DNA from: Flavobacteriales bacterium | GTDB lineage: Bacteria > Bacteroidota > Bacteroidia > Flavobacteriales_E > Vicingaceae | NCBI GenBank assembly: GCA_905339165.1 | Contig: CAJPFH010000012.1 | Location: 1 to 64,000 of the forward strand | Direction: 5' to 3' | Length of the DNA: 64,000 nucleotides | Part shown: in pieces, positions 10,017-17,560 of the stretch | Layout of the letters: each line of letters opens with the position of its first letter | How positions within the stretch are numbered: the stretch's first letter is position 1 | Notes under the pieces: model-generated | The model's input: only the letters and a program-made list of their open reading frames with translations | Told to the model about the DNA's origin: nothing | Databases searched by the model: none | Program-made: the position numbers and the translations under genes

Positions 10017-11455
10017 TTTTGGAAGAGTATATACAAATCGACACCTCTGTTCAGCAGAGCATTCATGCCTCATTGGCCTGGAAACATGGCATTATACCGC
10101 ATACAATTCAAGATGATAAAATTTTATTGTATGCCGATACAGAAAAATGGAATGAGGAAATAAAAGAAGAACTGGAAATATTACTCGGAAAATCAATAGA
10201 AATACTGCCAACTACTCAAGCCATTATTCAGCATGCCTTGGTACGCTTTTATCCTAAAGCTGCATCGCAAAACGGAAAAGAAATTTCTCAGTACAAAGAA
10301 GGTATTAAAGATGATTTTATTCAGCAATTGATTGATGAGGCCTATATGCTTGGCAGCAGTGATATTCACATTGAAACGTATGAAGAAAAATGCCGTATTC
10401 GTTTGCGTGTTGATGGAAAGCTTACCGAGAAATACATCCTGTCGGCACGGGAATACCCTGCACTGATTAATAAAATAAAAATAAAAGCACATCTCGATAT
10501 AGCTGAAAAACGGCTTCCTCAGGATGGTCGCATCCATGTAAACAGTAGGGGAAAACAATTCGATATGCGTATATCTATTCTTCCAACCCTGCATGGAGAA
10601 AAAGTAGTAATGCGACTGCTGAACAGAGATGCAACCTCAATTGAAATTGAAAAGTTGGGTATGACAGAAAAGCAACAAAACGATTTCTTAACCTGCATAA
10701 AAAAACCACACGGCATTTTGCTGATAAGCGGACCAACCGGTTCCGGAAAAACAACTACACTGTACGCAACACTCAAAATCCTGAATAAAATCAGCACCAA
10801 TATTCTAACAGTCGAAGATCCGGTAGAATATACCCTCGAAGGAATCAATCAAGTGCAGGTAAAAGAGGATATCGGACTATCTTTTTCCGAAGCATTGCGT
10901 TCTTTCCTCCGGCAAGATCCGGATATTATTATGCTGGGTGAAATACGCGACAATCAAACCGCACAGATGGCTATTCGTGCCGCTCTTACAGGTCATCTGG
11001 TACTTTCTACCATTCACACAAATTCTGCATGGGGTACAGTTTCCCGTTTAAGCGATATGGGAGTGCCCGCCTATTTGCTTGCCGGAACAATGAATATGAC
11101 GGCAGCTCAACGCTTAGTACGCCTGCTTTGCCCTGCATGTAAGAAAGAAGCCGAACTATTGCCCCAAATGCTGCCACCGGGCTTTAAGCCGCAAAGTATG
11201 CCCAAAGTACATTATGTATCTCAAGGCTGCGAAGACTGTCAATACACCGGATATAAAGGCCGAAAAGCTGTATATGAAATAATACCCATTGATAATGAAC
11301 TGGCAGGTATTATAAAACACGGAGAAAGCCGAGATATGGATGATGTGCTGAAAGAAAAAAAAATAGAACGCCTGATGGATCAGGCTTTCGCAATGATGCA
11401 AAGCGGTAGTACATCGCTGGAAGAAGTTTATTCCCTTTTAATGAGCAGCTATTGA
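10013..11455 (+). CDS. Type II secretion/type IV pilus assembly ATPase (GspE/PilB family)
   Basis: The 480-residue cytoplasmic hexameric ATPase powers pseudopilus extension. Visible motifs are Walker A GPTGSGKTT (240-248), the Asp box EDP (268-270), Walker B IIMLGEIRD (305-313) and the His box LVLSTIHTN (329-337). Two CxxC pairs (Cys373/376 and Cys406/409) form the zinc-binding C-terminal element typical of GspE and PilB and absent from PilT-type retraction ATPases. The N-terminal 90 residues correspond to a reduced N1E-like domain. It overlaps the peptidase gene by 4 bases and the secretin gene by 1 base. No PilT-like second ATPase is present in the window. Confidence 0.93.
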   Translation: MILEEYIQIDTSVQQSIHASLAWKHGIIPHTIQDDKILLYADTEKWNEEIKEELEILLGKSIEILPTTQAIIQHALVRFYPKAASQNGKEISQYKEGIKDDFIQQLIDEAYMLGSSDIHIETYEEKCRIRLRVDGKLTEKYILSAREYPALINKIKIKAHLDIAEKRLPQDGRIHVNSRGKQFDMRISILPTLHGEKVVMRLLNRDATSIEIEKLGMTEKQQNDFLTCIKKPHGILLISGPTGSGKTTTLYATLKILNKISTNILTVEDPVEYTLEGINQVQVKEDIGLSFSEALRSFLRQDPDIIMLGEIRDNQTAQMAIRAALTGHLVLSTIHTNSAWGTVSRLSDMGVPAYLLAGTMNMTAAQRLVRLLCPACKKEAELLPQMLPPGFKPQSMPKVHYVSQGCEDCQYTGYKGRKAVYEIIPIDNELAGIIKHGESRDMDDVLKEKKIERLMDQAFAMMQSGSTSLEEVYSLLMSSY

Positions 11456-13353
11456 TGAAAAAGAATCCGGTTATACTGTTTTTAGCATTCCTTCTGTTAG
11501 GTTTACAAAGTGCACAAGCACAAGATCGCTTTGCCAGTATCGAGAATAAATTGAAAGTAATGTCGGCCGAAATGCCCGGACTGGAAGAGAAAGTTGACCT
11601 TGCCTTAAATAATGTGAGTATTCAGGATTTCTTTCAGGGAATAGCCATTTCCAACAAACTGAATATACATGTAGACCCAAACTTGAAACTTTTTGTAAGT
11701 ACAAATTTTAATGGCACCACAGTTAGCGACATCCTGTTGTTTATGATTAAAAAATACGAGCTTGATATTGGTTTTATCGGTAATATTTTGTCTATTGAAA
11801 AATATATTCCGCCTGCAGAAATTAAACCTGTTCCTCAAGTCAGAAAAATCCGGATTACTTATAATAGCGAAAATAATTCCTTAAGCATGGATTTGAAAAA
11901 CGACACACTTGATGCTGTTGCCAAAACCATTTCACGAGAATCGGGCAAAAACATTATTCTGGCACCCGGTATTGGTAACCGACCTGTAAATGTTTACTTG
12001 GAAAATGTTCCTTTTGAAAAGGCATTGGAAAATTTTTGTTTTGCCAATAACCTGATTTCTTCTCCATCAGAAGATGGAATATTTTTGATACTGCCTCAGC
12101 AAACAAACGAAGCGAACAAACAAAACATATCTGTTCCCGGCAATAAAAAAACAGGAAACGAAAAAGAAAATCTGCACATGGAATTAGTTTCCGGAAATAA
12201 TCTTTCTGTTACAGCTTTTAATACTCCTATATCTGATATTATTCGTGAAGCCTCCCGCTTACTCAATACCAACCACTTTTTCACTTCCGAAGTAAAGGGA
12301 AATATTACACTTGAACTGAAAGATGTTTCATACAACGACCTGTTGAAACACTTGTTTAACGGAACCGATTACACGTACAAAGAAAATAACGGAATTTACA
12401 TTTTAGGCGAAAGAAAAATGGAAGGCCTCCGTGCAACAAGAGTTATTCAATTGCAATACCGCACATCGGAAAAAATTATAGATTATATTCCTGCCGAACT
12501 GAAAAAAGATGTAGAAACTAAGGAGTTTCCGGAACTAAACAGCATTGTAGCCAGTGGAGCAGAACTGAAAATTATGGAGATTGAAAAATTTCTGAAAGAT
12601 GTAGATAAAGTAGTTCCTGTTATAGTTATAGAAGTTATTATAGTTGATTACAAATCGAGCAGGGTTCTTTCGGCAGGGGTAAAAGCCGGACTGGGAACGG
12701 CTCCTGCTGAAACTGGCGGAAAAATATATCCCGAAGTAGATATGCAGCTTAATGCACAGTCGGTAAATAACCTGATTAATAGTTTCAATGGATTTGGCTT
12801 ATTAAATATAGGGTATGTAACACCGAATTTTTATCTCAGTCTGAAAGCACTCGAAGAACAAGGTATTGTACGGGTGCGTTCAACACCAAAATTAGCGGCT
12901 ATAAACAGTCATGAAGCAACCATGAGCATAGGCAATACAGAATATTACCTGGAAGAAAATAATAATGTAATTGGCAGCCAGAATCCGCAAAATATTATTA
13001 CTCGCACATACAAGTCGGTAAATGCCGACCTCTCTATTACAATTAAACCGTATGTTTCGGGCGATAATCAAATAACATTGGATATAAAGGTAAAGCAATC
13101 GGACTTTACCGGACGTATCTCTCAAAACGCTCCTCCGGGTTCCGTTTCCAGAAATTTCAGTTCAATGATTCGTGTTAAAGATCAGGAAATGGTATTGCTT
13201 GGCGGACTGGAAGAAAAAAAGGTAAGCAACACAGGTTCGGGAATACCATTCCTTTCCCGTATTCCGGTTATCAAATGGTTGTTTAGCAACCGCACCAAAC
13301 AAGACAACAAAACCAAACTAAATATTTTTATTAAACCTACCGTGTTATACTAA
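11455..13353 (+). CDS. Secretin (GspD/PilQ family)
   Basis: The start is the ATG at 11455, giving a TGATG overlap with the ATPase stop; the TTG just before it is not needed. The protein has 632 residues with a signal peptide ending near SAQAQ. Three STN-like small domains (about 45-120, 140-215, 240-315) are followed by an N3-like domain (about 325-385). The secretin core runs from VPVIVIEVIIVDY to the end. The family signatures VRVRSTPKLAAINSHEA, MVLLGGLEEKKVSNTGSGIP and FLSRIPVIKWLFSNR are all present. It should form the outer-membrane channel. The unusually high number of STN-like domains resembles secretins that bind external partners. Confidence 0.93.
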   Translation: MKKNPVILFLAFLLLGLQSAQAQDRFASIENKLKVMSAEMPGLEEKVDLALNNVSIQDFFQGIAISNKLNIHVDPNLKLFVSTNFNGTTVSDILLFMIKKYELDIGFIGNILSIEKYIPPAEIKPVPQVRKIRITYNSENNSLSMDLKNDTLDAVAKTISRESGKNIILAPGIGNRPVNVYLENVPFEKALENFCFANNLISSPSEDGIFLILPQQTNEANKQNISVPGNKKTGNEKENLHMELVSGNNLSVTAFNTPISDIIREASRLLNTNHFFTSEVKGNITLELKDVSYNDLLKHLFNGTDYTYKENNGIYILGERKMEGLRATRVIQLQYRTSEKIIDYIPAELKKDVETKEFPELNSIVASGAELKIMEIEKFLKDVDKVVPVIVIEVIIVDYKSSRVLSAGVKAGLGTAPAETGGKIYPEVDMQLNAQSVNNLINSFNGFGLLNIGYVTPNFYLSLKALEEQGIVRVRSTPKLAAINSHEATMSIGNTEYYLEENNNVIGSQNPQNIITRTYKSVNADLSITIKPYVSGDNQITLDIKVKQSDFTGRISQNAPPGSVSRNFSSMIRVKDQEMVLLGGLEEKKVSNTGSGIPFLSRIPVIKWLFSNRTKQDNKTKLNIFIKPTVLY

Positions 13354-13356
13354 GGA

Positions 13357-14568
13357 ATGAATAGCTTACTCGAAAATATAGCTTTTTCAAAAACTGCTTC
13401 CGGGATGGAAATAATTCTTCATGCCAAGGAACAAGTTAGTTTTAATTACTGTACTATCCGTTATAAAAAAGAGAAAGTTGATATTACCGGATACAGCAAA
13501 AATATTTTTTCAAGCGATGTGTTGTCGGTTTTAAAAGAGAAAAAAAATCCACTGATTGTAAGTATTGACGGGCATGGTATATTACATAAGAAATTACGCA
13601 TATCACTCGATTCTCCTGTTGGATACCTGACAGAAACTGCTTTTCCCGGTTCCAATCCGGATGAATTTTATGTACAAATAACACCTGCTTCCGAACACGA
13701 ATGCTGGGTTTCGCTTATCCGAAAAGAGCTGGCCGATAAAATAATACAAAGCTTACTGGATGCCGGGTGGCTGTTGCATACTTTTTATTTAGGTCCTTTT
13801 TCACTTTCTGCGGCAATGCCTTTTATTGCCAATAATGAACCTATAATTACTAACACGGCTAAACAAGTGAGCATCCGAAATAATCTGGTTTTTGAAATAC
13901 AACGAACCGATGCTCTGCCATCGGAAAATCCCATTATTCCAAACGAGCCTTTACCAGCTTCTTTTCTAGTTTCGTTTGCATCGGCACTTAGTTATTTTAC
14001 AGGTTTACACGGTGTGCAGACAATATCTTCACCGCTTGTTGTAAATGCAGCGAAGGAACTACATTACCGAAATATTTTTCACAAAACGGGTGTAGTGGCA
14101 CTGGCTGCGTGCATGCTGCTTACATTTAGCAACATGTTTTTGTTTACAAAACTTAATTCTCAAAATAATGAATTAACCTTACTTGTAAGCAACCATTCTA
14201 AAAAATTACTGCAAATAGAAAGCCTTGAACAGCAACTGAATTTAAAAAAAGCATTGGTTGAAAAAAGCGGACTTAAGGGTCGTGGTAAAGCAGCCTTTTA
14301 TACGGACCGTATTGCTGCTTCATTGCCCGAGCAAATTACACTTACCGGGATTGCCGTAAATCCCATTGTGAAAAAATCAAAAGAAGATGAAATTCCTGAA
14401 TTTTCTTATCGTACACTTTTAATAAAGGGACAGGTTTCTCAGAGTTTGTTTTTCAACGACTGGCTGCATTTATTGAAAAAAATGAATTGGATTAATGATG
14501 TTAGCATTCTGGATTATAAACAACAAACCGGACTTCCGGCTGAATTCGAAATTCTTCTGCAAATCTGA
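13357..14568 (+). CDS. GspL-like / PilM-PilN-like assembly platform protein
   Basis: The protein has 403 residues. The N-terminal 240 residues are cytoplasmic and resemble a degenerate actin-like fold as in GspL and PilM. One transmembrane helix follows at about 248-268 (GVVALAACMLLTFSNMFLFT), then a coiled-coil stretch (about 270-305), then a PilN-like ferredoxin-fold domain ending with DYKQQTGLPAEFEI. This is the order expected when PilM and PilN are fused, or in GspL. The gene follows the secretin after 3 bases and overlaps the GspM-like gene (TGATG). It should link the ATPase to the periplasmic parts. The family call rests on topology and position, as sequence conservation in these proteins is low. 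Confidence 0.75.
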   Translation: MNSLLENIAFSKTASGMEIILHAKEQVSFNYCTIRYKKEKVDITGYSKNIFSSDVLSVLKEKKNPLIVSIDGHGILHKKLRISLDSPVGYLTETAFPGSNPDEFYVQITPASEHECWVSLIRKELADKIIQSLLDAGWLLHTFYLGPFSLSAAMPFIANNEPIITNTAKQVSIRNNLVFEIQRTDALPSENPIIPNEPLPASFLVSFASALSYFTGLHGVQTISSPLVVNAAKELHYRNIFHKTGVVALAACMLLTFSNMFLFTKLNSQNNELTLLVSNHSKKLLQIESLEQQLNLKKALVEKSGLKGRGKAAFYTDRIAASLPEQITLTGIAVNPIVKKSKEDEIPEFSYRTLLIKGQVSQSLFFNDWLHLLKKMNWINDVSILDYKQQTGLPAEFEILLQI

Positions 14569-15110
14569 TGGCATCCTTATCCTCCATATCATATCTGCTG
14601 AAATGCAAGCTGCTGCTTGCAGGGTTTGTTATTTTCATCTTACTGTTTTACAAACTCTCATTTGTTCCAACATGGCAACTGCTAAATGAAACGCAAGTTA
14701 TGGAAGAAAAAAGGCAGGCTGTTCAGCAAGCTCCTGAACGAATAAATTATTTGCAGAGTGAACTGCAACTAACGGAGGCATTGTTTATGACTGATTCCTT
14801 AAACGGAAACCTGCAACATAATCTGATTGATGAAATGGCTGTGTATTGCAATCAAAGCACTGTAACGGTAAAAGAAATACCCATGCAGGTTATGCACAAG
14901 CAGGATTATTTCCTGATTGAAACATTCCGCATCAGGTTAGAAGGTGAATTTAAATCGCTGCTGCAACTGCTGTTTCTGATGGAAAAAAAATATCCCGGAA
15001 AAATTGCTTCCGTGCATTTTGCCAGTATAAAAAACTATAAAACCCGTATTCCGGTACTCTATGCCGATTTTTATTTTCAACACATAAAACCCGATAACTA
15101 TGCAAAATAA
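14568..15110 (+). CDS. GspM/PilO-like inner-membrane protein
   Basis: The 180-residue protein has a short cytoplasmic tail, one transmembrane helix (about 12-31, KLLLAGFVIFILLFYKLSFV), a coiled-coil segment (about 40-75) and a small alpha-beta domain. This is the plan of PilO and GspM. It directly follows the GspL/PilN-like gene, as pilO follows pilN in type IV pilus clusters, and overlaps the next gene by 11 bases. It should dimerise with the upstream protein in the assembly platform. Confidence 0.72.
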   Translation: MASLSSISYLLKCKLLLAGFVIFILLFYKLSFVPTWQLLNETQVMEEKRQAVQQAPERINYLQSELQLTEALFMTDSLNGNLQHNLIDEMAVYCNQSTVTVKEIPMQVMHKQDYFLIETFRIRLEGEFKSLLQLLFLMEKKYPGKIASVHFASIKNYKTRIPVLYADFYFQHIKPDNYAK

Positions 15111-16038
15111 TTTTATGATTATGGTGTTGCTGATTTGCCTTACAGCCTGCACCGATATTTTTGAAAAAAACCTGGAAAAACAAACTGTTATTCTGTTATC
15201 TCCGGCTAATAATTTGCAAACGGAATTGTCTTCTCACACTTTTTGGTGGGAAGAAATAAAACAAGCCAGAAATTATAACCTGCAAGTGGTAAAAGGCAGT
15301 TTTACTCAGGTGCAGGCATTAGTGCTAGACACGCATATTGTTGATGAAAAATTCAGTTTTGTATTACAGCCCGGAATCTATCAGTGGCGTGTTCGGGCAT
15401 ACAACAATGGAAGTTCTACTGCATTTTCTACTTTTACCCTGCAAATTGACAGCACCTACGATTTAAGTCAGCAGCAAGTTGTACTCATTGCTCCAAGCAA
15501 TAATTTTATTACGAATAATCCGCTTCCTGCTTTTCAGTGGTATGAACTTTATAATGCAAACAGTTATCGTTTTGAAATTCATACTACAAACTGGAATGGC
15601 TCATTAGCCGAAAGTCCGCAGTTGCTTACGGGTGGCTCTTATACGCCTGCACTTGCCCTGCCTGAAGGCACATACGAATGGGGAGTACAGGCTTTGAACA
15701 ATACTTCGGCAAGCCCGTTCTCTACACGTACATTGGTTATTGACACTACTTCGCCCGGCATACCTGTCTTAATTTCTCCGCTTACTAATGCGGTTTTGCA
15801 AAATGCTCCTTTTACATTTACCTGGAACCATGCGGTTGATAACGGCTCAACTCTTACCGACAGTTTGAGTATTTATGCCGATACAAATCTTACTAATTTA
15901 GTTAAAGCGGTGTATTCTGTATCTACCAGCTATGCTGATTCTCTTGGTACAGGAAATTATTTCTGGCGGGTACGTACATTCGATGCCGCAGGAAATAAAA
16001 GCGGATATAGCTTAGTTAGAAAATTTACTGTTCAGTAA
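15100..16038 (+). CDS. Lipoprotein with fibronectin type III-like repeats
   Basis: The 312-residue protein starts with a lipoprotein signal (MQNNFMIMVLLICLTACTD; lipobox LTAC, Cys17). Three repeats of about 95 residues follow. Each has the pattern VxLxxPxNN near its start and the closing pattern YxWxVRAxNN or similar (for example GIYQWRVRAYNNG, GTYEWGVQALNN, GNYFWRVRTFDAAG). These are fibronectin III-like beta sandwiches. It is embedded in the secretion operon between the GspM- and GspC-like genes with overlaps on both sides, so it is probably a structural or pilotin-like partner. I know no standard component with this architecture. Confidence 0.78.
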   Translation: MQNNFMIMVLLICLTACTDIFEKNLEKQTVILLSPANNLQTELSSHTFWWEEIKQARNYNLQVVKGSFTQVQALVLDTHIVDEKFSFVLQPGIYQWRVRAYNNGSSTAFSTFTLQIDSTYDLSQQQVVLIAPSNNFITNNPLPAFQWYELYNANSYRFEIHTTNWNGSLAESPQLLTGGSYTPALALPEGTYEWGVQALNNTSASPFSTRTLVIDTTSPGIPVLISPLTNAVLQNAPFTFTWNHAVDNGSTLTDSLSIYADTNLTNLVKAVYSVSTSYADSLGTGNYFWRVRTFDAAGNKSGYSLVRKFTVQ

Positions 16039-16535
16039 TGAAAAATAAAAAAGCTCTATACTACCTATTGCCTGTGAATATTCTTGTATGGGGCTTTGCT
16101 ATTTACCGAATTGTTTCTTACGGAAACGAAACAAATTCTGCTGCACATACTGAAACGGGTAATATTCCGGAAGTGTTTGTAATGCCCGTGCCGGACACTT
16201 TTTCACTTCTTTTAAATTACCCTGACCCATTTTTGAAAAACAGCCCGAATGTGAAAAAAACATTTTCCGCTAATAAAATACAGCATAAAGAAACAAGTAA
16301 AAAAGTTGAAACAACTGAAAAAAAACAAACTCTAATAAAACAGTTGCCAACTATTGTGTATAAAGGAATGGTGCGAAACCAAAAAACAGAAAAAGCAATT
16401 GCCCTAGTGAGTATTGAGGGGAAAGAGTTGAGCTGGGTTTGCGGAGAAACACAGCAGGGACTGAAACTGCTGCAAATTTTGCCGGACTCTATAAAAATAG
16501 GTATGAATAAAAAAACCATGTATGTGAAAAGGTGA
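16038..16535 (+). CDS. GspC/PilP-like coupling protein
   Basis: The 165-residue protein has one N-terminal transmembrane helix (about 6-25), a Lys-rich periplasmic linker, and a C-terminal domain from IVYKGMVRNQKTEKAIALVS to the end. That domain resembles the homology region (HR) of GspC or PilP, which binds the secretin N0 domain. The start overlaps the upstream stop (TAATG), and this is the last gene of the operon. No GspF-like polytopic platform gene occurs in the cluster. Confidence 0.75.
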   Translation: MKNKKALYYLLPVNILVWGFAIYRIVSYGNETNSAAHTETGNIPEVFVMPVPDTFSLLLNYPDPFLKNSPNVKKTFSANKIQHKETSKKVETTEKKQTLIKQLPTIVYKGMVRNQKTEKAIALVSIEGKELSWVCGETQQGLKLLQILPDSIKIGMNKKTMYVKR

Positions 16536-16696
16536 TTGTTTTATTTTTATTTTAACAAGAATTTTAACAAAGAGCCAAGTCAGAATTTATGCAAAAATTA
16601 CCAATAAAGCCAACTGAAATAGATAGTTTTGTGTAGTTTTACTTTGTAGATAAACAATTTGAGAGCAAGCATAGCGACTGACTAAAAAATTTAATT

Positions 16697-17263
16697 ATGG
16701 AAATTGACACAATTTTAAAAACGATTCAAGACTCTTGTAATGACTATATAGGTCAAAACTTGGAATATATTTTGACTGAGCTTGAGCAAAATAAAACAAT
16801 GCTAGACAACAACTTTTCTGAAATTAAAATTGACCACATTGATAAAAATTCTTGGGGTGTATACGTTTTCTATATAAATCCAAAAGAAAAAATTTCAACT
16901 TATGACGACCTAAATAATTTATGGCAGACGGACTTGAATGACAAAAGGCTTTATTCACCAAGCGTTATAAAGAGTAGATTTAAAGCATTAAACATTGGGC
17001 AATCAACTTGCTTTTATGTTGGCAAATCAGAAAACCTTGCAAGTCGTATAAGTCAACATATACATCAAAGAACAAAATATACAACCTATGGACTTAAAAT
17101 ATCAGAACACAATAGACTTCATTCGAGCAACACTTTTGAATATTCTTATTTTATAACAAAAGAGAATCCTGCATGCCGCTTTAAAGACGGAATGAAATGT
17201 TTACTTGTAACTTTGGAACGACATTTAAGGGATAAATTACATCCGCTGATTGGCAAGCAATAA
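16697..17263 (+). CDS. GIY-YIG-like nuclease domain protein
   Basis: The 188-residue protein is cytosolic. Signature elements of a GIY-YIG fold are visible: GVY (54-56) for GIY, YVG (107-109) for YIG, followed by Arg117, His121 and the metal-ligand candidate Glu174 in LERHLRDKLHPLIGK. The spacing between the two tripeptides (about 50 residues) is far longer than the usual 10 or so, so this is a variant with an insertion. It begins the accessory region after the secretion operon and is not overlapped with any neighbour. A role in defence or DNA processing is possible but not shown. Confidence 0.65.
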   Translation: MEIDTILKTIQDSCNDYIGQNLEYILTELEQNKTMLDNNFSEIKIDHIDKNSWGVYVFYINPKEKISTYDDLNNLWQTDLNDKRLYSPSVIKSRFKALNIGQSTCFYVGKSENLASRISQHIHQRTKYTTYGLKISEHNRLHSSNTFEYSYFITKENPACRFKDGMKCLLVTLERHLRDKLHPLIGKQ

Positions 17264-17560
17264 ATAATCGATAATGACAATTAAAACAACAAAGCAGATT
17301 GAAATATTGCCAATAGCTGTGAGCACCTATCAAAAAGTAGCTGTTCGGTTAAATAAAGCATTGTGCTTCGTATCAAGTGTAGTGCTGGCAGAAAGGTTCG
17401 TGCTCCGAAACTCGTCTGAACGCAAAGCCCGAAAAATGGCATTGTGGAGTGACACTCAAGCACGACAAGACAGTTGATATAACTGTAACTTGTCAACACA
17501 ATATTTAGTCGGACATTTTTAATCTTATCTTAGCGACAAAGAAACACAAAACTTGAATTC
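17264..17560. other. Intergenic region with repeat copy A
   Basis: The 297 bases contain a 67-codon ORF (17274-17477) that overlaps an intergenic repeat and shows no protein-like features, so I do not call a gene. The upstream region of the NACHT gene contains GTTGATATAACTGTAACTTG but no clear promoter box. Confidence 0.5.
17347..17436 (+). repeat. Intergenic repeat, copy A (about 90 bp)
   Basis: This copy aligns over its length with 21639-21727. It starts GGTTAAATAAA and ends with GAACGCAAAGCC followed by a run of GAAAAA. A weaker echo of the last part (CGCAAAGCCAC) occurs at about 20673 in the gap after the RelA/SpoT gene. It lies between unrelated genes of the accessory region. Confidence 0.75.

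Noticed and set aside
17274-17477. 67-codon ORF before the NACHT gene
   Set aside because: Its second half coincides with the intergenic repeat also found at 21639-21727, and it has no protein-like composition.
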